Assembly (NCBI GenBank): GCA_018881555.1
Contig: JACAXG010000031.1
Span: forward strand, 6,693,127-6,757,126
DNA from: Amblyornis subalaris
Taxonomy: Eukaryota > Chordata > Aves > Passeriformes > Ptilonorhynchidae
Length of the DNA stretch: 64,000 bases
Direction: 5' to 3'
The notes beneath the pieces were generated by a model. The model did no database searches and was not told the origin of the DNA. It saw nothing but the letters and a program-made list of their open reading frames with translations. Of this stretch, positions 50,500-61,745 are shown in pieces; positions within the stretch are counted from its first letter, which is position 1, and the number at the start of each line of letters is the position of its first letter. Made by a program: the position numbers and the translations under genes.

Positions 50500-52989
50500 G
50501 GTGAAGGAGCTCTGTGTCTGGTTTAGTTGCTGAAATCATGAGGTGGGAGTCATGGTGTGAAAGAGAAGAAATAACCCTGTTATCGTTTCATTGCATGGCC
50601 ACGGTCCTCTCCTTGGTGGAGAACCTGGCATCATCACCTTGGGCTGACAACACCAGCTGACATCCCTGTTGCTGAAGCGAAGAGCTGGAGCCTGGGCAAC
50701 CACAGTTCCTACAGCTGCCACTGAGATCAGCNGGGAGATGCTCTGAACCCCATAACATGCTAACAAGTGCTGAATACCCTTAGTGGGTGGACCTGCTGGC
50801 TTTTCACACGAGCATGCGGGAATCTTGGAGTCAATTGACCTTCGTCTCACTGTGCCCCCATATCCCAGCTTTTATCCAGGAAATGATAAAATGCCTTTGT
50901 CAGAAGAGAGTGGGAGAGTTTGCAAACAGTAAATAGCTTTGTTGTGAGTAGTCACGTGTTAGTGTGCTGAGCACCAGGAAAACTTCATGATATTAAGCAT
51001 TTTGCATTTAGAGCAAAATCCAGACGGGTGTTACAAGGCAGCCAGAAATCACAATAAGGCCAATTATTAACTAGTTTCTTTTTATTCCATGAGGCTCTGT
51101 TTTTGTCATTTATATTGGGGCAGAGGAAAGATGCAGCTTGTTAACAAATGTTGGGAGCTTAAAAGGGTGGCATTTTAAATTAGAGTCTTTGTAATAATAA
51201 AGGAACATAAAGCTTATATCTGTTAAAAGGAAATTTAAAAATGAAGCCTCTTTCCTGCCCTTCAACTTAGAATCTTATGATTATCTTAAATCCCAAAATG
51301 TGGCTTCATTATTCATTTCCCTTTTTACCAGAATGTAAAATAACAGGAGCTTGAGGTTTTAGTGTATTAAAAAAGAAGTAATCCTTTTTCATTATAACTT
51401 GTGGTAGTGTTTTAATTAAAGGTATTAGGAGAACCGTCATGGGTGACACATTTTTAAATTCTTGTACATTGTGCTGAAGAATATCTAGGAAGGGGATTAT
51501 GTGCATAACTTGTTCACTCACAGTGAAATAGACCAGATTTTGTTATTCTTTACTGTTTATCACCTGCAACTTGATCATGTATATTTTTATGCCTAAGAGG
51601 AAGAATAGGAGTGTCTTTGTGTGTGTACTCTTTGCAGCTCCAAACAAATAGAGATTGTTTTTGGCAAAGTTCAGTGTTGTTTCTTCATTCTGAAAGAAAC
51701 TGAAACTACTGAAAAATTTGACAAACAGTTAAAGATAAGACCAAGAAAATTATTTACCTGGCTTTGTGGCTTTCTTTTCTTCCTGGTTTCACCCCACCAC
51801 CTTTCCCCACGTGCCTCCCAAGCATGCCCTCATAGCTTGTTTCAGCCTGTATTTGCATGTGCCATTTTCAACAAAGGTTTTTGAAGATTCACTCCCATGG
51901 CCCTGCTGTTCTGTTGGAATCATACNGTGTTACCTGCCTCGCATCCTGCAATCACTCTGCACTGCCCAGGGGTGAGGTGCTACCTTTCTGCAAACTCCAA
52001 CAACCTAAGAGAGTAATCCAGCAGAGTTNTTTGCAAACTTCCTCTGATCTGGTGATCAGCGTTTTATGCCAGTATTTTCCCTTTTTTCTCAGAGAGATTC
52101 CATNATGTCACTAACCTGTAAAACTGTATCTAAAGTATTTTACGGGAATGACAATGAGTAGTACAGAGTGATATATGAAAATTGTACTGGTTGCTTTTTG
52201 GAGTGAAAAGTTTTGGGTTTTAAACTCTTATATTTCGAATGAGAAGAGGATGGAGAAAGTAATTGGGATTGTCCCCAGAAATTTTGCTGTAATATTTTTT
52301 GGTATACATTTTGAAAAGCTTGAAGTGTAAGCTTATAGGAGGAAGGATGTTTTAAAAGTAGAATGGTGTTTCCACCCACTCCCAGGCATCTGTGTAAGGC
52401 ACAAGTGTCACCACTTCAACGGCTGCCAGTGCAGCTGACCTAGGTTTGAATGGAAAGATCTTGTTGATTGACGTTTAAACAAAATGTTAATTTGTTTACG
52501 TGCCATGTGGTCCCAGTGGACTTGCTTAGATCGCCAGATGCCTTGAAAAGCTGAAGTTTTTGACTGTTNTAAGGAATTCGTGCAATTTTTCCGTTTGTCC
52601 TTTGTACTATTGTCTTCCTCCAGCAGATCTGATTCACTTAAAAGGTGGCTTTAAGTAGGTCTTTTTACTTTCATATTCAGCTGAAAAAAGTTAAGCTGGC
52701 GTCTAAATTCAGCTGCAGTTACTGTCTATAAACACATAAACCCAGTTATTAAGTGAGGCAGGGTTATTATTCAGAGAGAAAAGTATATCCCTGAAATAAT
52801 AGCATATGCTGACTTCTCTGCTTGGATGAGAGGAAGAGTTGTGTGGTTTTGCTACTGTTGTGCTCTTTTGGAACAGTTAGTAAATAATGTGAGTTAAGAT
52901 TTTCCTGTTTATTTTTTGAGTTGTTTAGCTAGCTGCTGATTGACCAGCCATGCTGAAAGCTGGTGGGAAAATCTGTTCAGATGGCCCTA

Positions 52990-53069
52990 TTTTTTCTTTT
53001 CCTACTTTTCCCCTTTTTCCTGCTTCCTTTTTCTTTTTTTTGTTTCTTTTTTTTTCTTTTTCTTCTTAG
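52990..53069 (+). repeat. Long pyrimidine tract ending in AG
   Basis: About 80 bases are nearly all C and T, ending TTCTTCTTAG. It has the look of a splice acceptor tract, but pyrimidine tracts of this kind are also common in intergenic DNA. A GTAGGT donor-like motif lies 19 bases downstream, discussed among the findings. Confidence 0.8.
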
Positions 53070-55687
53070 GGTCTCACCTAATTAGAAGGTAGGTAGGGTG
53101 GCTGTGGCCTAATTGTTTTTACCGAGATAATTAACATCCATTCAGAAATGTGGGTCTTTCTTGCATTTTTTCCCCCAGATGAATGGTTCTCAAATTTAGT
53201 TACAATAATGCAATAAATCCAAATTGATATTGCTATGAACATAGGAAAGGGAGCATAAACTAAATTCGTACCTATTCCAGTCTGTGCTTGGTATGAGTAC
53301 TGATATACTCCTAAAGCAANTTAGGTCCAAGTGTTTCATCAAACACAACATTTTGTCATTTCTTATTACGCAAAAGCAAACTATTTATCTTGCGAGTATT
53401 TGAAGATTTATAGAGTCCATGTGAAGAAATTTCTGCCCATTAATGCACATTATTAATGAATGCCTCCGGTTCATTTGGGAGTTTTGTATGTAGGAAACAA
53501 TATTAATAGACTGGTGTGTATGAATTTGTCTAAAGTGCCTGCAACAGTATTTACTTAAGTGCAGATGTCCCGTGGAGATTTGGCACTTCAGTAAAGTGCC
53601 CAAGGTGAAATTTTATAAATTATACATTGGGTGTCTCAACTGCTTGTAACATTAACTACATCAAACATAATGTAAATAATAGAATTGTTTGAAAAGTTAC
53701 TATGGGTAAGTAATTGTTATAATTAGTATTTGTTGAGGTGATATGAGATGCTGAATCTGAAAGATNTAGAATGGTGTAGTGTGGAAGCTAACATGTCACT
53801 GGGTGAGCTGTTTCGTTCTGTTGCCCCATCTAATCACGCCAAGAACAGAATATATTTTGAATAACAGAATATATCTGTGGTGGGAAATTCCCACCGCCTT
53901 TACTACATATATCCTTTTCAAAGTACCCTCAGTTAGATGGTTGTCTCTCTACTTGAGACTGTGTGTATGCAGACAGAGGCATACTCTTTTTCTCAGACAT
54001 CTCAGAAGACAAAACTAGAGTCCCTGTAATTTTTGATTTCATGGACATTGCAGTGTCTTTCAGTTGTTAGCAGTTTGACACTCATCAGGAACAGCTTTTG
54101 CAGCACTTTCAGACGTTGAGTGAACTGAAACTCTGGGCTTGACAGCAGATTTCAGAGAAGCCCAGCAAACTGTGGGAACTGGTTTAAAATCTCAGATAAC
54201 ATGAAGAAACGACCCCCGAGGTGTCAAGTGTCTCTACAGTAAATTTGAGGGCACTTTTCATTTCCTTGTCAATGAGATGAAAATGGAGCTGTTTCCCTGA
54301 GAAAGCGGGAGAAGGCAGCCATGCCATGTAATAGCATTTCGCAGGAGAGGTGANGTCCTCTCCCACAGAAGCGGGAGAGCAAGCTGGCGTCTGTCACCTT
54401 CCTCCCCTCCACAGCTGCACGTTAAGCTTAGGCTGCTCTGGGTAGAGGGGCAGGCAATGAGTAAGTGGGGAGAACAAAGAGCTCTTACTGAGTGTATTCC
54501 AGTTATCCCTTCTGCAAAACCAAGAGAAACCTCTGATAATTAATTCACTGCTGGTGAAAATGATACGTCCAGTTTTTACCGGCTCATGCATTTTCTTTTG
54601 ATATGTTGGGCAAAGTGAACAAGCGTAAAATTGAAGCAGGGACAGAAGAGGGGAGGAGAAAAGGAAGGGCAAGTCCTAAAGAGNGAGTCATACAATGCCA
54701 GCCCTTAAAGCTAGAAAAAAGCTGTTCAAAATTGCTGAGTATGAAGGAAACATCGCCTGGATCAGCTTTCCAGCATGACAGGGATAAACATGTGACCAAT
54801 AATTCAACCCGACAGAGGAGCTGTTCAGGAATACAAATATCACGAATGCGCTGTTCTGCTTATGCACCAGAAACGCGATATGTGAGCTGGGACTTCCCTG
54901 ACAGCGCGCTGTCTCTCCTGGCCTCTCCTTTGATGAGCGTCTTCCATGGGAAAGCGCAGCCTTTCTGATCCCATTAGGGGAGAGAGGCTCTGTCTCTGTG
55001 GTCCTTTTTGCAACCTGTGCGCTTTGTGAACCACGCCATGCATGGGGGATTTGTTGAGAGATGTATTGGGACCTAACATGTCACAGGCAGGCTTGTTACG
55101 GATGAAACCCTGTTGACAGAAAGGATTAGCTGCAACCGAGAGAGAAAAACAAGAAGTCATATTTTTTAAGGACGATCGTGGTGCAAAATTTTGATTATTT
55201 ATTAGGCAAGAAGATAGTCAGGGCTTTGTGTTATTAGAGATTCTGTACCCTAGGAAACTGGCAGCGATTTCAGCCTGGTGCTGCCAAACTGTACTCCAGA
55301 ATCTGANGTTTCATATGAAAAAGGGGGAAAAAAGCAAAACAAACAGAAAACCCTCTATACCCTGCAGCTGCAGAGAAAATACTCAGAAACTCACTGTGAC
55401 CAGGGTTGTGTTCTTGTCTTGAGTCAGCAATCAGCTTGAAGCAATACCTTTAAAAAGCGTGAACTGTGCTGGTGATTTCAATGCATGCGAGCTATGAAGC
55501 CTGACTGTTTACATAGCAGCTAGCTCGTTTCAGTGCTTTTTTGTGAAAACCTCAATGTCGTGCGTGCTGTTTGAGAACATATTTCCTTGGGACACAAGAA
55601 GAGAACCAGAAGGAAGGTCTACTATTTGTCATGTAAATAAGAATCAATGTTAAACATAACTTCCGCTCTTCTTCTCTTCCCACCCCA

Positions 55688-55715
55688 CACCCCCCCAGAA
55701 AAGGAGGGGGGGGGG
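55688..55715. repeat. C run facing a G run
   Basis: A run of C (to 55696) is followed by AGAAAAGGA and a run of ten G (55706-55715). The two runs can pair as a hairpin with a purine loop. Long homopolymers like these are prone to sequencing length error. Confidence 0.85.
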
Positions 55716-58700
55716 AGAAAAGGCAAGCAACTTTTCAAATTGTGGAGAAACGGAGAAACAAGGGATATTTTCTTTGCCCACCGGAAAAAGCTTTAGTCAT
55801 ATCCGGACCCTTGAAAAAATCAAAACAAAACCCCCTTCTTCCTACTAACCCCTACATTCTCTGTAGGACCATATGCCCCAGCTTACAATTATCCAGCTTT
55901 TCATACATTCCACTTCTGCTCTGACAACTATACAATGTACATCAGTTGCACAGAGTCAGAAGGCAAATCTGGGAGGCACCAAGAATAAAGAATTTGGTGC
56001 CAGTTTAAAACAAACGTAGTGAAAATGGAAGTAAATAACGTAAGTAATATTGGATACTGATGGTGTTTTTTCATTTCTGTGTGTCTGTCTAAACATCCAT
56101 TCTCCAGTTTATGTGAACAGTATTGTGAATTTCCCTTTTTGCATCAGCGTCTCTGAATTTACATTTAGAGGCTGCAAAATGCAGTGGATCTTGTACCTTG
56201 TGCTCATGATCACCCCGAGGAAGCTGTTAATCAGTGGAACTATTGTATGGTTATATGGCTCACATCATGTTTGAGCACTGGAGCTCAACATGAGAAAAGC
56301 ACTGTAATTGCTAACAATTAGTACTGGGTAAGCCTCACAAGGTTTACTTAAGAGTCCCCTCATGTCAGATTCATATCTAAAACGTATCTGAAGTATCTGA
56401 ACCATTTAAGAGTCTGGGAGGTAATACTTTGTCATTGTGTAAGGCAGAAGACCTGTGTATGAAAGGGCAAGGGGATTGTGAAATAATTACTGGCTCTGCA
56501 TTTAATTTGAGTCGATGAAAATGCCAGAATGATTGAAGTGTTTATGCTGAAGATCAAGGAGTTATATTGGAATAGGGTAATCAAAACCAGGGGCATCTCT
56601 CTTTAAGTTTTTTAATATTTCTCAGGGAGGAGATAATGGAGGACTATCCAAGTATAGTGAGGGGAGTATTGGAAGGAAAATCAGGATCAGAGGTCACACC
56701 TGTGTGAAGTGATGGTTTGAAAATGACAAGTAAAAGTAGAAATAAGCTTCAGTTGACAGTGATGAATGGGTTCCTTGACCTGAGGAGGAAGACTAGAGGT
56801 GGCTTTGCACTGTGGAGATGGTAATTTGATAGTGGCAATTACAGGTGAAAAAGTTAGCCAGTAAAAATATGGTGGGAAAAATGACTGGTCCTAATTAGGT
56901 ATGGTACTCATGCCCATGGGCCTCAATTGCCAGGGTAGCTGTGCTTGTCTCCAGCCATGGCTGGGATCCTTTCAGTCTGCCATTTTTCCATGCTCTCAGT
57001 GTGATTCTCCCATCCCTATTTTCTCCACCTGTTCCCAGTATGACTTTTACATTGTGTTTGTCTATGCATCGCTTACCTTCAGCGCTGGAGTATTCTGCAT
57101 CGCTCGCCTTTATTCTTCTTCTAACAACACAAAACTGACCAACTGACCTAATAAAGTTGGTGAACTGGTGGGCCTGGTTCATAGAGTCAATATTGCTAAA
57201 CCTGGGACTGTTTTCACAATGCGGAAGGTGGGATCAGTCATATCTTGCTCACACATCTCTTGTATCCCAAGGGCAAGAAAACATTTGCCAGTGGCCTATA
57301 ACTGTGCCTCTCTGCAAGCAATAAATGCCAAGTCTTGTCAGCTTTTTACATACTAAGGCAAAAAGCATGNTATGGGCCTGCTGGCGGCCTCGGTTCAAAT
57401 ATGAAGCCTGGATTTTGAGGTTACTAGGGGTCTGCTTGCTTAAAGAGGTTTTGATCAAGATTAATTATGAAAATGGCAATAAATCCTACATTTTAAAAGG
57501 TAATAAACTGACTATTAATGTTGCAGGCAGAGCTCCAGGCAAACATGAGCAGCAGCCTGAACCACCTACCTTTATATACCTTCCTCATCCATAGCACTCA
57601 GCATGAGAAGCCAAAGCAGCCTGAACTCCAGAGAGTCTTCTTAGAGGCCCAAAGAGTCAAAAGTGATTCAGACACTGTGTTCATGGGTTTTGTTCCTTTG
57701 TGTGTAGGTTTCTGTCTGTCTGACCANGTAAGTCCCTTATATACATGTGACATTGATCCATTTCACAGCTAAAAGTACTCAGCATGTTGCAGTTTAGTAT
57801 TGTGCAGTTAATTGTGTGTTTGGGCATCACAACTTTTATTTTGTTGTGAAATAAGATGGATGGAAAATTGGAAGTAATAAATAGTGAAGTGCAGTGTTTA
57901 GCCTAGTTCTATTCTTCTACAATTCTTTGTAAAAATGTACCAAAGATATCTTCAAAAGAGTTGAGTTTAAAATGAATAATCTTTCCTGTGTCAGATTGGG
58001 GTTTGATTGCTTGCCCACCCAGTCAGGAGATACCAGCTACTTGCCAAATTCCAATCTGTACACTATCATAACACCAGTTTGGAGACTCTCAACTCCAGTG
58101 ATCCATTTGGGGAGCACTGATATCCCTAGTTCTCCTTCATTCTCCTGCCCTGGACCTGAAGTCTGATTAGCGTTTAGACATTGCTTTGAGATAATGATAA
58201 TGTGCCTTTTAATTAGCATCAATATTTCTAGTCTTTTGGGAAATAATAATGTGCTTCTTTTTTACTCTTTGANTGTTGACAGATGGCCACTTATTAAACA
58301 TCATTAAATTCTGATATCAATCACTTTTGTGCTTTATAAAATATGCTCATCTTTTAAAGGAAATGATAAATATACGAGGAAGATTTTACACATGGATTGT
58401 GTGGACATTGATGCAGAGCTGCAGCAGCAATTCTTGGAGGGAGGCCTTATTTTTTAAGACGCTATGAATATAATCTCTGAGGCCTTGTTAACTTCGTTTC
58501 GGTGTATATGTGTGTGTTGGAAGCAGCTGTTGTATGGAAGTAGCCTGAATGCTTTTGAGACAAAGCCGCTATTTAAATGTTTAGAAACGTGAACTTTTGA
58601 GAAGCCTGTGCTTATATGCCGAAAACATTCAGTGCATTTCTACAGGAATCCATATTGTATGTGGTTTAGTGAATGCCATGAAAAAGTGAAGATGGATTCC

Positions 58701-60154
58701 TGTATGTCTGTTATTTGCAGCAAGGCTTTATTTGACTTGATGCATTCTTGGCAAGAGCCTTCAATTCATTACTTGTGAAACTTTGTTTAATGGGTACAAT
58801 TACGATCTGCATTGTGCCCTTGCTCATCTTAATAGCAGTATTAATTTGCAGGAAGGGACAAAAATCATCTTGCGGAGTTATCAAGCCGTGTTTAGGCTTT
58901 CTGAATGCTAATTAATTCAGAGCTCAAATGCTGTACCTGCTGTTTAAAAGGCTGGCAGCTTGTATTCATCACCTGAGTGACAGCTGTTCCTTGCCTTTTT
59001 TACTCTTTAAAAAAGAGTGGGGAAGATTAACTCCTTCCAGGCTAATGAATGCCATATTGAAGTAACAATTAATGTTCAAAATTTAAATGTTAAAAATTTT
59101 TTTCTTTAACAGATTTGCTGATTATGACAGCATATTAGAGAAAGGATTGGTGACTGTATGTTGTTAAGAGAAATTGCTATATATTTCTCCAAATCACTGT
59201 TATTTTTTCTGGCCAGGGCAAAAACCCCCTAAACAGTCTGTGACATTTGATGCCAAAGCCAGACCCTCCATGTAAGATAAAAGAGAAAGAATTAAAATAT
59301 TGTTAAGTCAGATGTGAACATTTATAGTGAGTATGGAATCTGAAGAATTTTTCTCCTGGAATCAAATCCCTTTTTTTAATATTTACTGTCAAGAAAATAT
59401 TTATTAGTTGCAATTCCTTAAATGTTCACTTAAGCCATTTAAATGTCACACAAAATAATAAAGTACAGTTTTATATTTTATATGCTGCATTCAAATCTCG
59501 TTGAGTTGCTATTTGTTCAACTGAACTCCCCTGCACTAGCAGGAAGTGCTAGTCTTTGGTAGTAAAGAAGGGGGCTTAAAGGCATCCAGGTAATTTCATT
59601 TAATTCAGTCTGAGAAAAAATACCAATTGGTACAATGCAGATGTTCATATGCAGATGTGAGAGGATTACACAGTTTGCCTGAGTGATTGAAGAAGTGAGA
59701 TAATAATATCGGATTAACTTCCTTCTTTTTCACAGAGGAACAGATGACTAAAATATATATGTTAGCTCCATCCCTCCATTCCCTCCTGCCCCAAATCAAA
59801 ACACTTAAATTATACTACATATTCTTTTTGGAGGAAAGATGAGAAAAATCAGCAGTTGTCTCATGTGAAAGGGTATTGCTGAACTACTGACACCAAACAA
59901 AATTCTGTAAAATCTTCCAGTTAGTATTTTAGGGTAAATCCAGAGTTTTTTTCTTTTCTTGCTTTAAAGACCTACAAAATCTGGTATGTGTTTTCCTACA
60001 TAAATATTTCAGAAATATGAATGTGCAGCAGACATGTCATAATACTACAAGATTTTCATTCACATTTTGGAGGCCCTGTATCTTTAGGGAAACTGGGGGT
60101 GAACTTGGCTAATGCCTCAGGACTTTGATTCTGCTCACATCGGGTTTTACGCAT

Positions 60155-60265
60155 TCTGATTCAGTAAATCTCATTAAGCACATGTTTAACTTCAGTATTC
60201 ACTGATAGTTCTGTTGACTTCAATAGCAAATTAAGCACATGCTTAAATGTTGTTCAGAGCCTTAG
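60155..60265. repeat. Old amniote foldback repeat
   Basis: TGATTCAGTAAATCTCATTA, then GCACATGTTTAACTTC, then TGTTGACTTCAATAGC, then TTAAGCACATGCTTAA, then TTGTTCAGAGCC. This is the block order of an abundant amniote palindromic repeat in which TTAAGCACATGCTTAA arms flank a CCATTGACTTCAATGG centre. The arm motif occurs at 60174-60189 (one mismatch) and 60231-60246. The non-autonomous, palindromic form suggests a DNA-transposon derivative. I cannot name the family with certainty. It is the best-preserved of the four candidates in this window. Confidence 0.6.
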
Positions 60266-61362
60266 GGAAAGGTGATTAAACTAAATAACAAAGCTATGCT
60301 ATTAAAATATTTTAACTCATTAAAATCCAGTAGATTTGCTGATACTGATTCAGTGAAAACTCGAAAGTTAAACAATTACTTTAGAGTTAGTTGGCTGGCT
60401 CTCTTGTGCAACTTGGAGCATCAACATGAGGATATTAGGTGGGTATTTCTGCTGTGACAACAGATTTACTTTTGACCTGCTATTACATTCTTACGAATAA
60501 TTAGTGATTATAATGAGTGATTGAAAATATCGTTGGTAATAAAAAGATTTCCAAGCTTGTTTACAAAGCGTTCTTGAAAATGAAAATAATTTTAAAGAAA
60601 TTGTTGTCTTGTTCCAAGTTACTAAAATATCTTTTGTTATTACTCATTAACTTCAAAAAGTGCTTTTAGTTTCCATGCGCAGTTTCCATGATGATTTTTT
60701 GAACCTTTAGCAGTATTGACTTAGTGCTCTTTATGTGTGGAGTTTGATAGAGAGCAATTAGAAATCATGCTTGAGCAAGACTGAGATATAGTCTTTGAAT
60801 TATTGTGCAAGGTGCTCTGATTAGTGCAGCAAGGATAAAGAAAATGCACTGCAGTAATTCTGTTTTTAATATGTTATTTATTAAAAATTCCCTCAGCTTT
60901 TTAGAATTTTGTGAAATAGTTTCTGTAGGGGAGATGTGTTTCTAAAATAACGCCTTTACGATTCAGAAAGCAGAAGATTCCTTAATTGTTTGTGTCTGGA
61001 GGCACAGGGGCAGCAGGAGCTTGGAGGTTAGAGGGAAGGGCTAGGTGTTTCTTCTTTTTATTTGGTTTACCATAGAGGAAATAATCAGATCAAGACTGAA
61101 ATATTTTGGGAGGCTGAACATTGCATCATTAACTTTCTTAAGTTCCTGTCCTGAAACAGTTCTTGTGTGTGCAAAATCATGAGCTCATTGAGATCCTGTA
61201 GTGAGTTATTTGGGGTCTGTAGTCGGTCTGCACCTTTTTGAAATAAATCTGAGTGATAAAGCTCCATAATTGTTGCTACCATGGTGTTAAAATCTTGGGA
61301 TGATTCAGTCTCGGCGTGCACAGTGAGTCAGACCAAGAAACCATTGAGTCTGCTGATTCGTG
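60266..61362. other. Gene-free unique DNA
   Basis: I see no gene. A minus-strand frame of 78 codons at 61085-61321 has fairly balanced composition but no similarity I recognise and no visible promoter or splice context, so it is not called. Confidence 0.5.
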
Positions 61363-61548
61363 TTTGCCTCTTGACCTTTTGGCAAAGATCGAGTGCAGCA
61401 TATGTTTTTATCAGTTTAATATCTGTTATGTCCTCAACTGGAGGATTTTATATTAAATGAGTTTGGGGACTGGGAAATGTACTAGGAGCTTACGCCGTCC
61501 TCTCCATGCGTGAAGTCGGCTATTACTGTATTTCTAGAATGGTGTGAA
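61363..61548 (+). pseudogene. U2 spliceosomal snRNA pseudogene
   Basis: Full-length match to U2 snRNA, the spliceosomal RNA that pairs with the intron branch point. CCTTTTGG at the 5' end is kept. A segment of 18 bases (61408-61425) is identical to U2, including CAGTTTAATATCTG. TATATTAAATG, TAGGAGCTTACGCCGTCC and CTCTCCATGC follow in order, and the 3' stem-loops are recognisable to GGTGTG. It cannot be functional as it stands: the branch-point pairing element GTAGTA has become GCAGCA (61395-61400), the Sm-binding AT-rich site is degraded to AGTTTGGGG (61460-61468), and the terminal bases are altered. I see no upstream snRNA promoter element. An A-rich tract follows directly. Confidence 0.92.
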
Positions 61549-61561
61549 AAGAAAAAAAAAA
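61547..61561 (+). repeat. A-rich tail of the U2 pseudogene
   Basis: AAAAGAAAAAAAAAA begins right where the U2 similarity ends. That position suggests retroposition of a tailed or A-primed RNA. I could not find a convincing target-site duplication on the two sides. Confidence 0.7.
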
Positions 61562-61705
61562 GGCAACAAGTCCCTTAATGACCATAAAAGAGTGCAAAGG
61601 GAAGAGCAGGAACAGAGCAAGCATGGATTATGCCTCTCCACAGTGTTCTCTTAATTCCCACCAATTTTCAGCTCAGGGAGTTCCTGAGCCTCTGTAAAAC
61701 TCTTG
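61562..61705. other. Unique DNA downstream of U2 copy
   Basis: Short unannotated spacer between the U2 pseudogene tail and an A-rich microsatellite. Nothing recognised. Confidence 0.5.
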
Positions 61706-61745
61706 TAAAAATAAAATAAAAAATAAAATAAAATAAAATAAAATA
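61706..61745. repeat. (AAAAT)n microsatellite
   Basis: About seven AAAAT or AAAAAT units in 40 bases. Pentanucleotide AAAAT arrays often derive from old poly(A), but no element was recognised upstream of this one. Confidence 0.9.

Larger units (their letters stand above)
48991..60154. other. Gene-free unique DNA with candidate regulatory blocks
   Basis: No gene could be supported. Frames reach about 120 codons (54603-54968 plus, 54840-55160 minus) but match nothing known. Small features listed separately are a GTT run, a 21-bp duplication, a long pyrimidine tract and a C-run/G-run pair. About 58700-59110 has clustered TAATTAATT, CACCTG and TGACAG motifs that suggest, without proving, a developmental enhancer. 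Confidence 0.5.

Noticed and set aside
54603..55160. Overlapping plus- and minus-strand frames of about 106-121 codons
   Set aside because: Both strands are open in the same region, which suits slightly GC-richer non-coding DNA rather than a gene. No domain was seen.
61085..61321. 78-codon minus-strand frame with balanced amino-acid composition next to the U2 copy
   Set aside because: No family recognised and no splice or promoter support. It would need a protein search; a significant hit would revive it.
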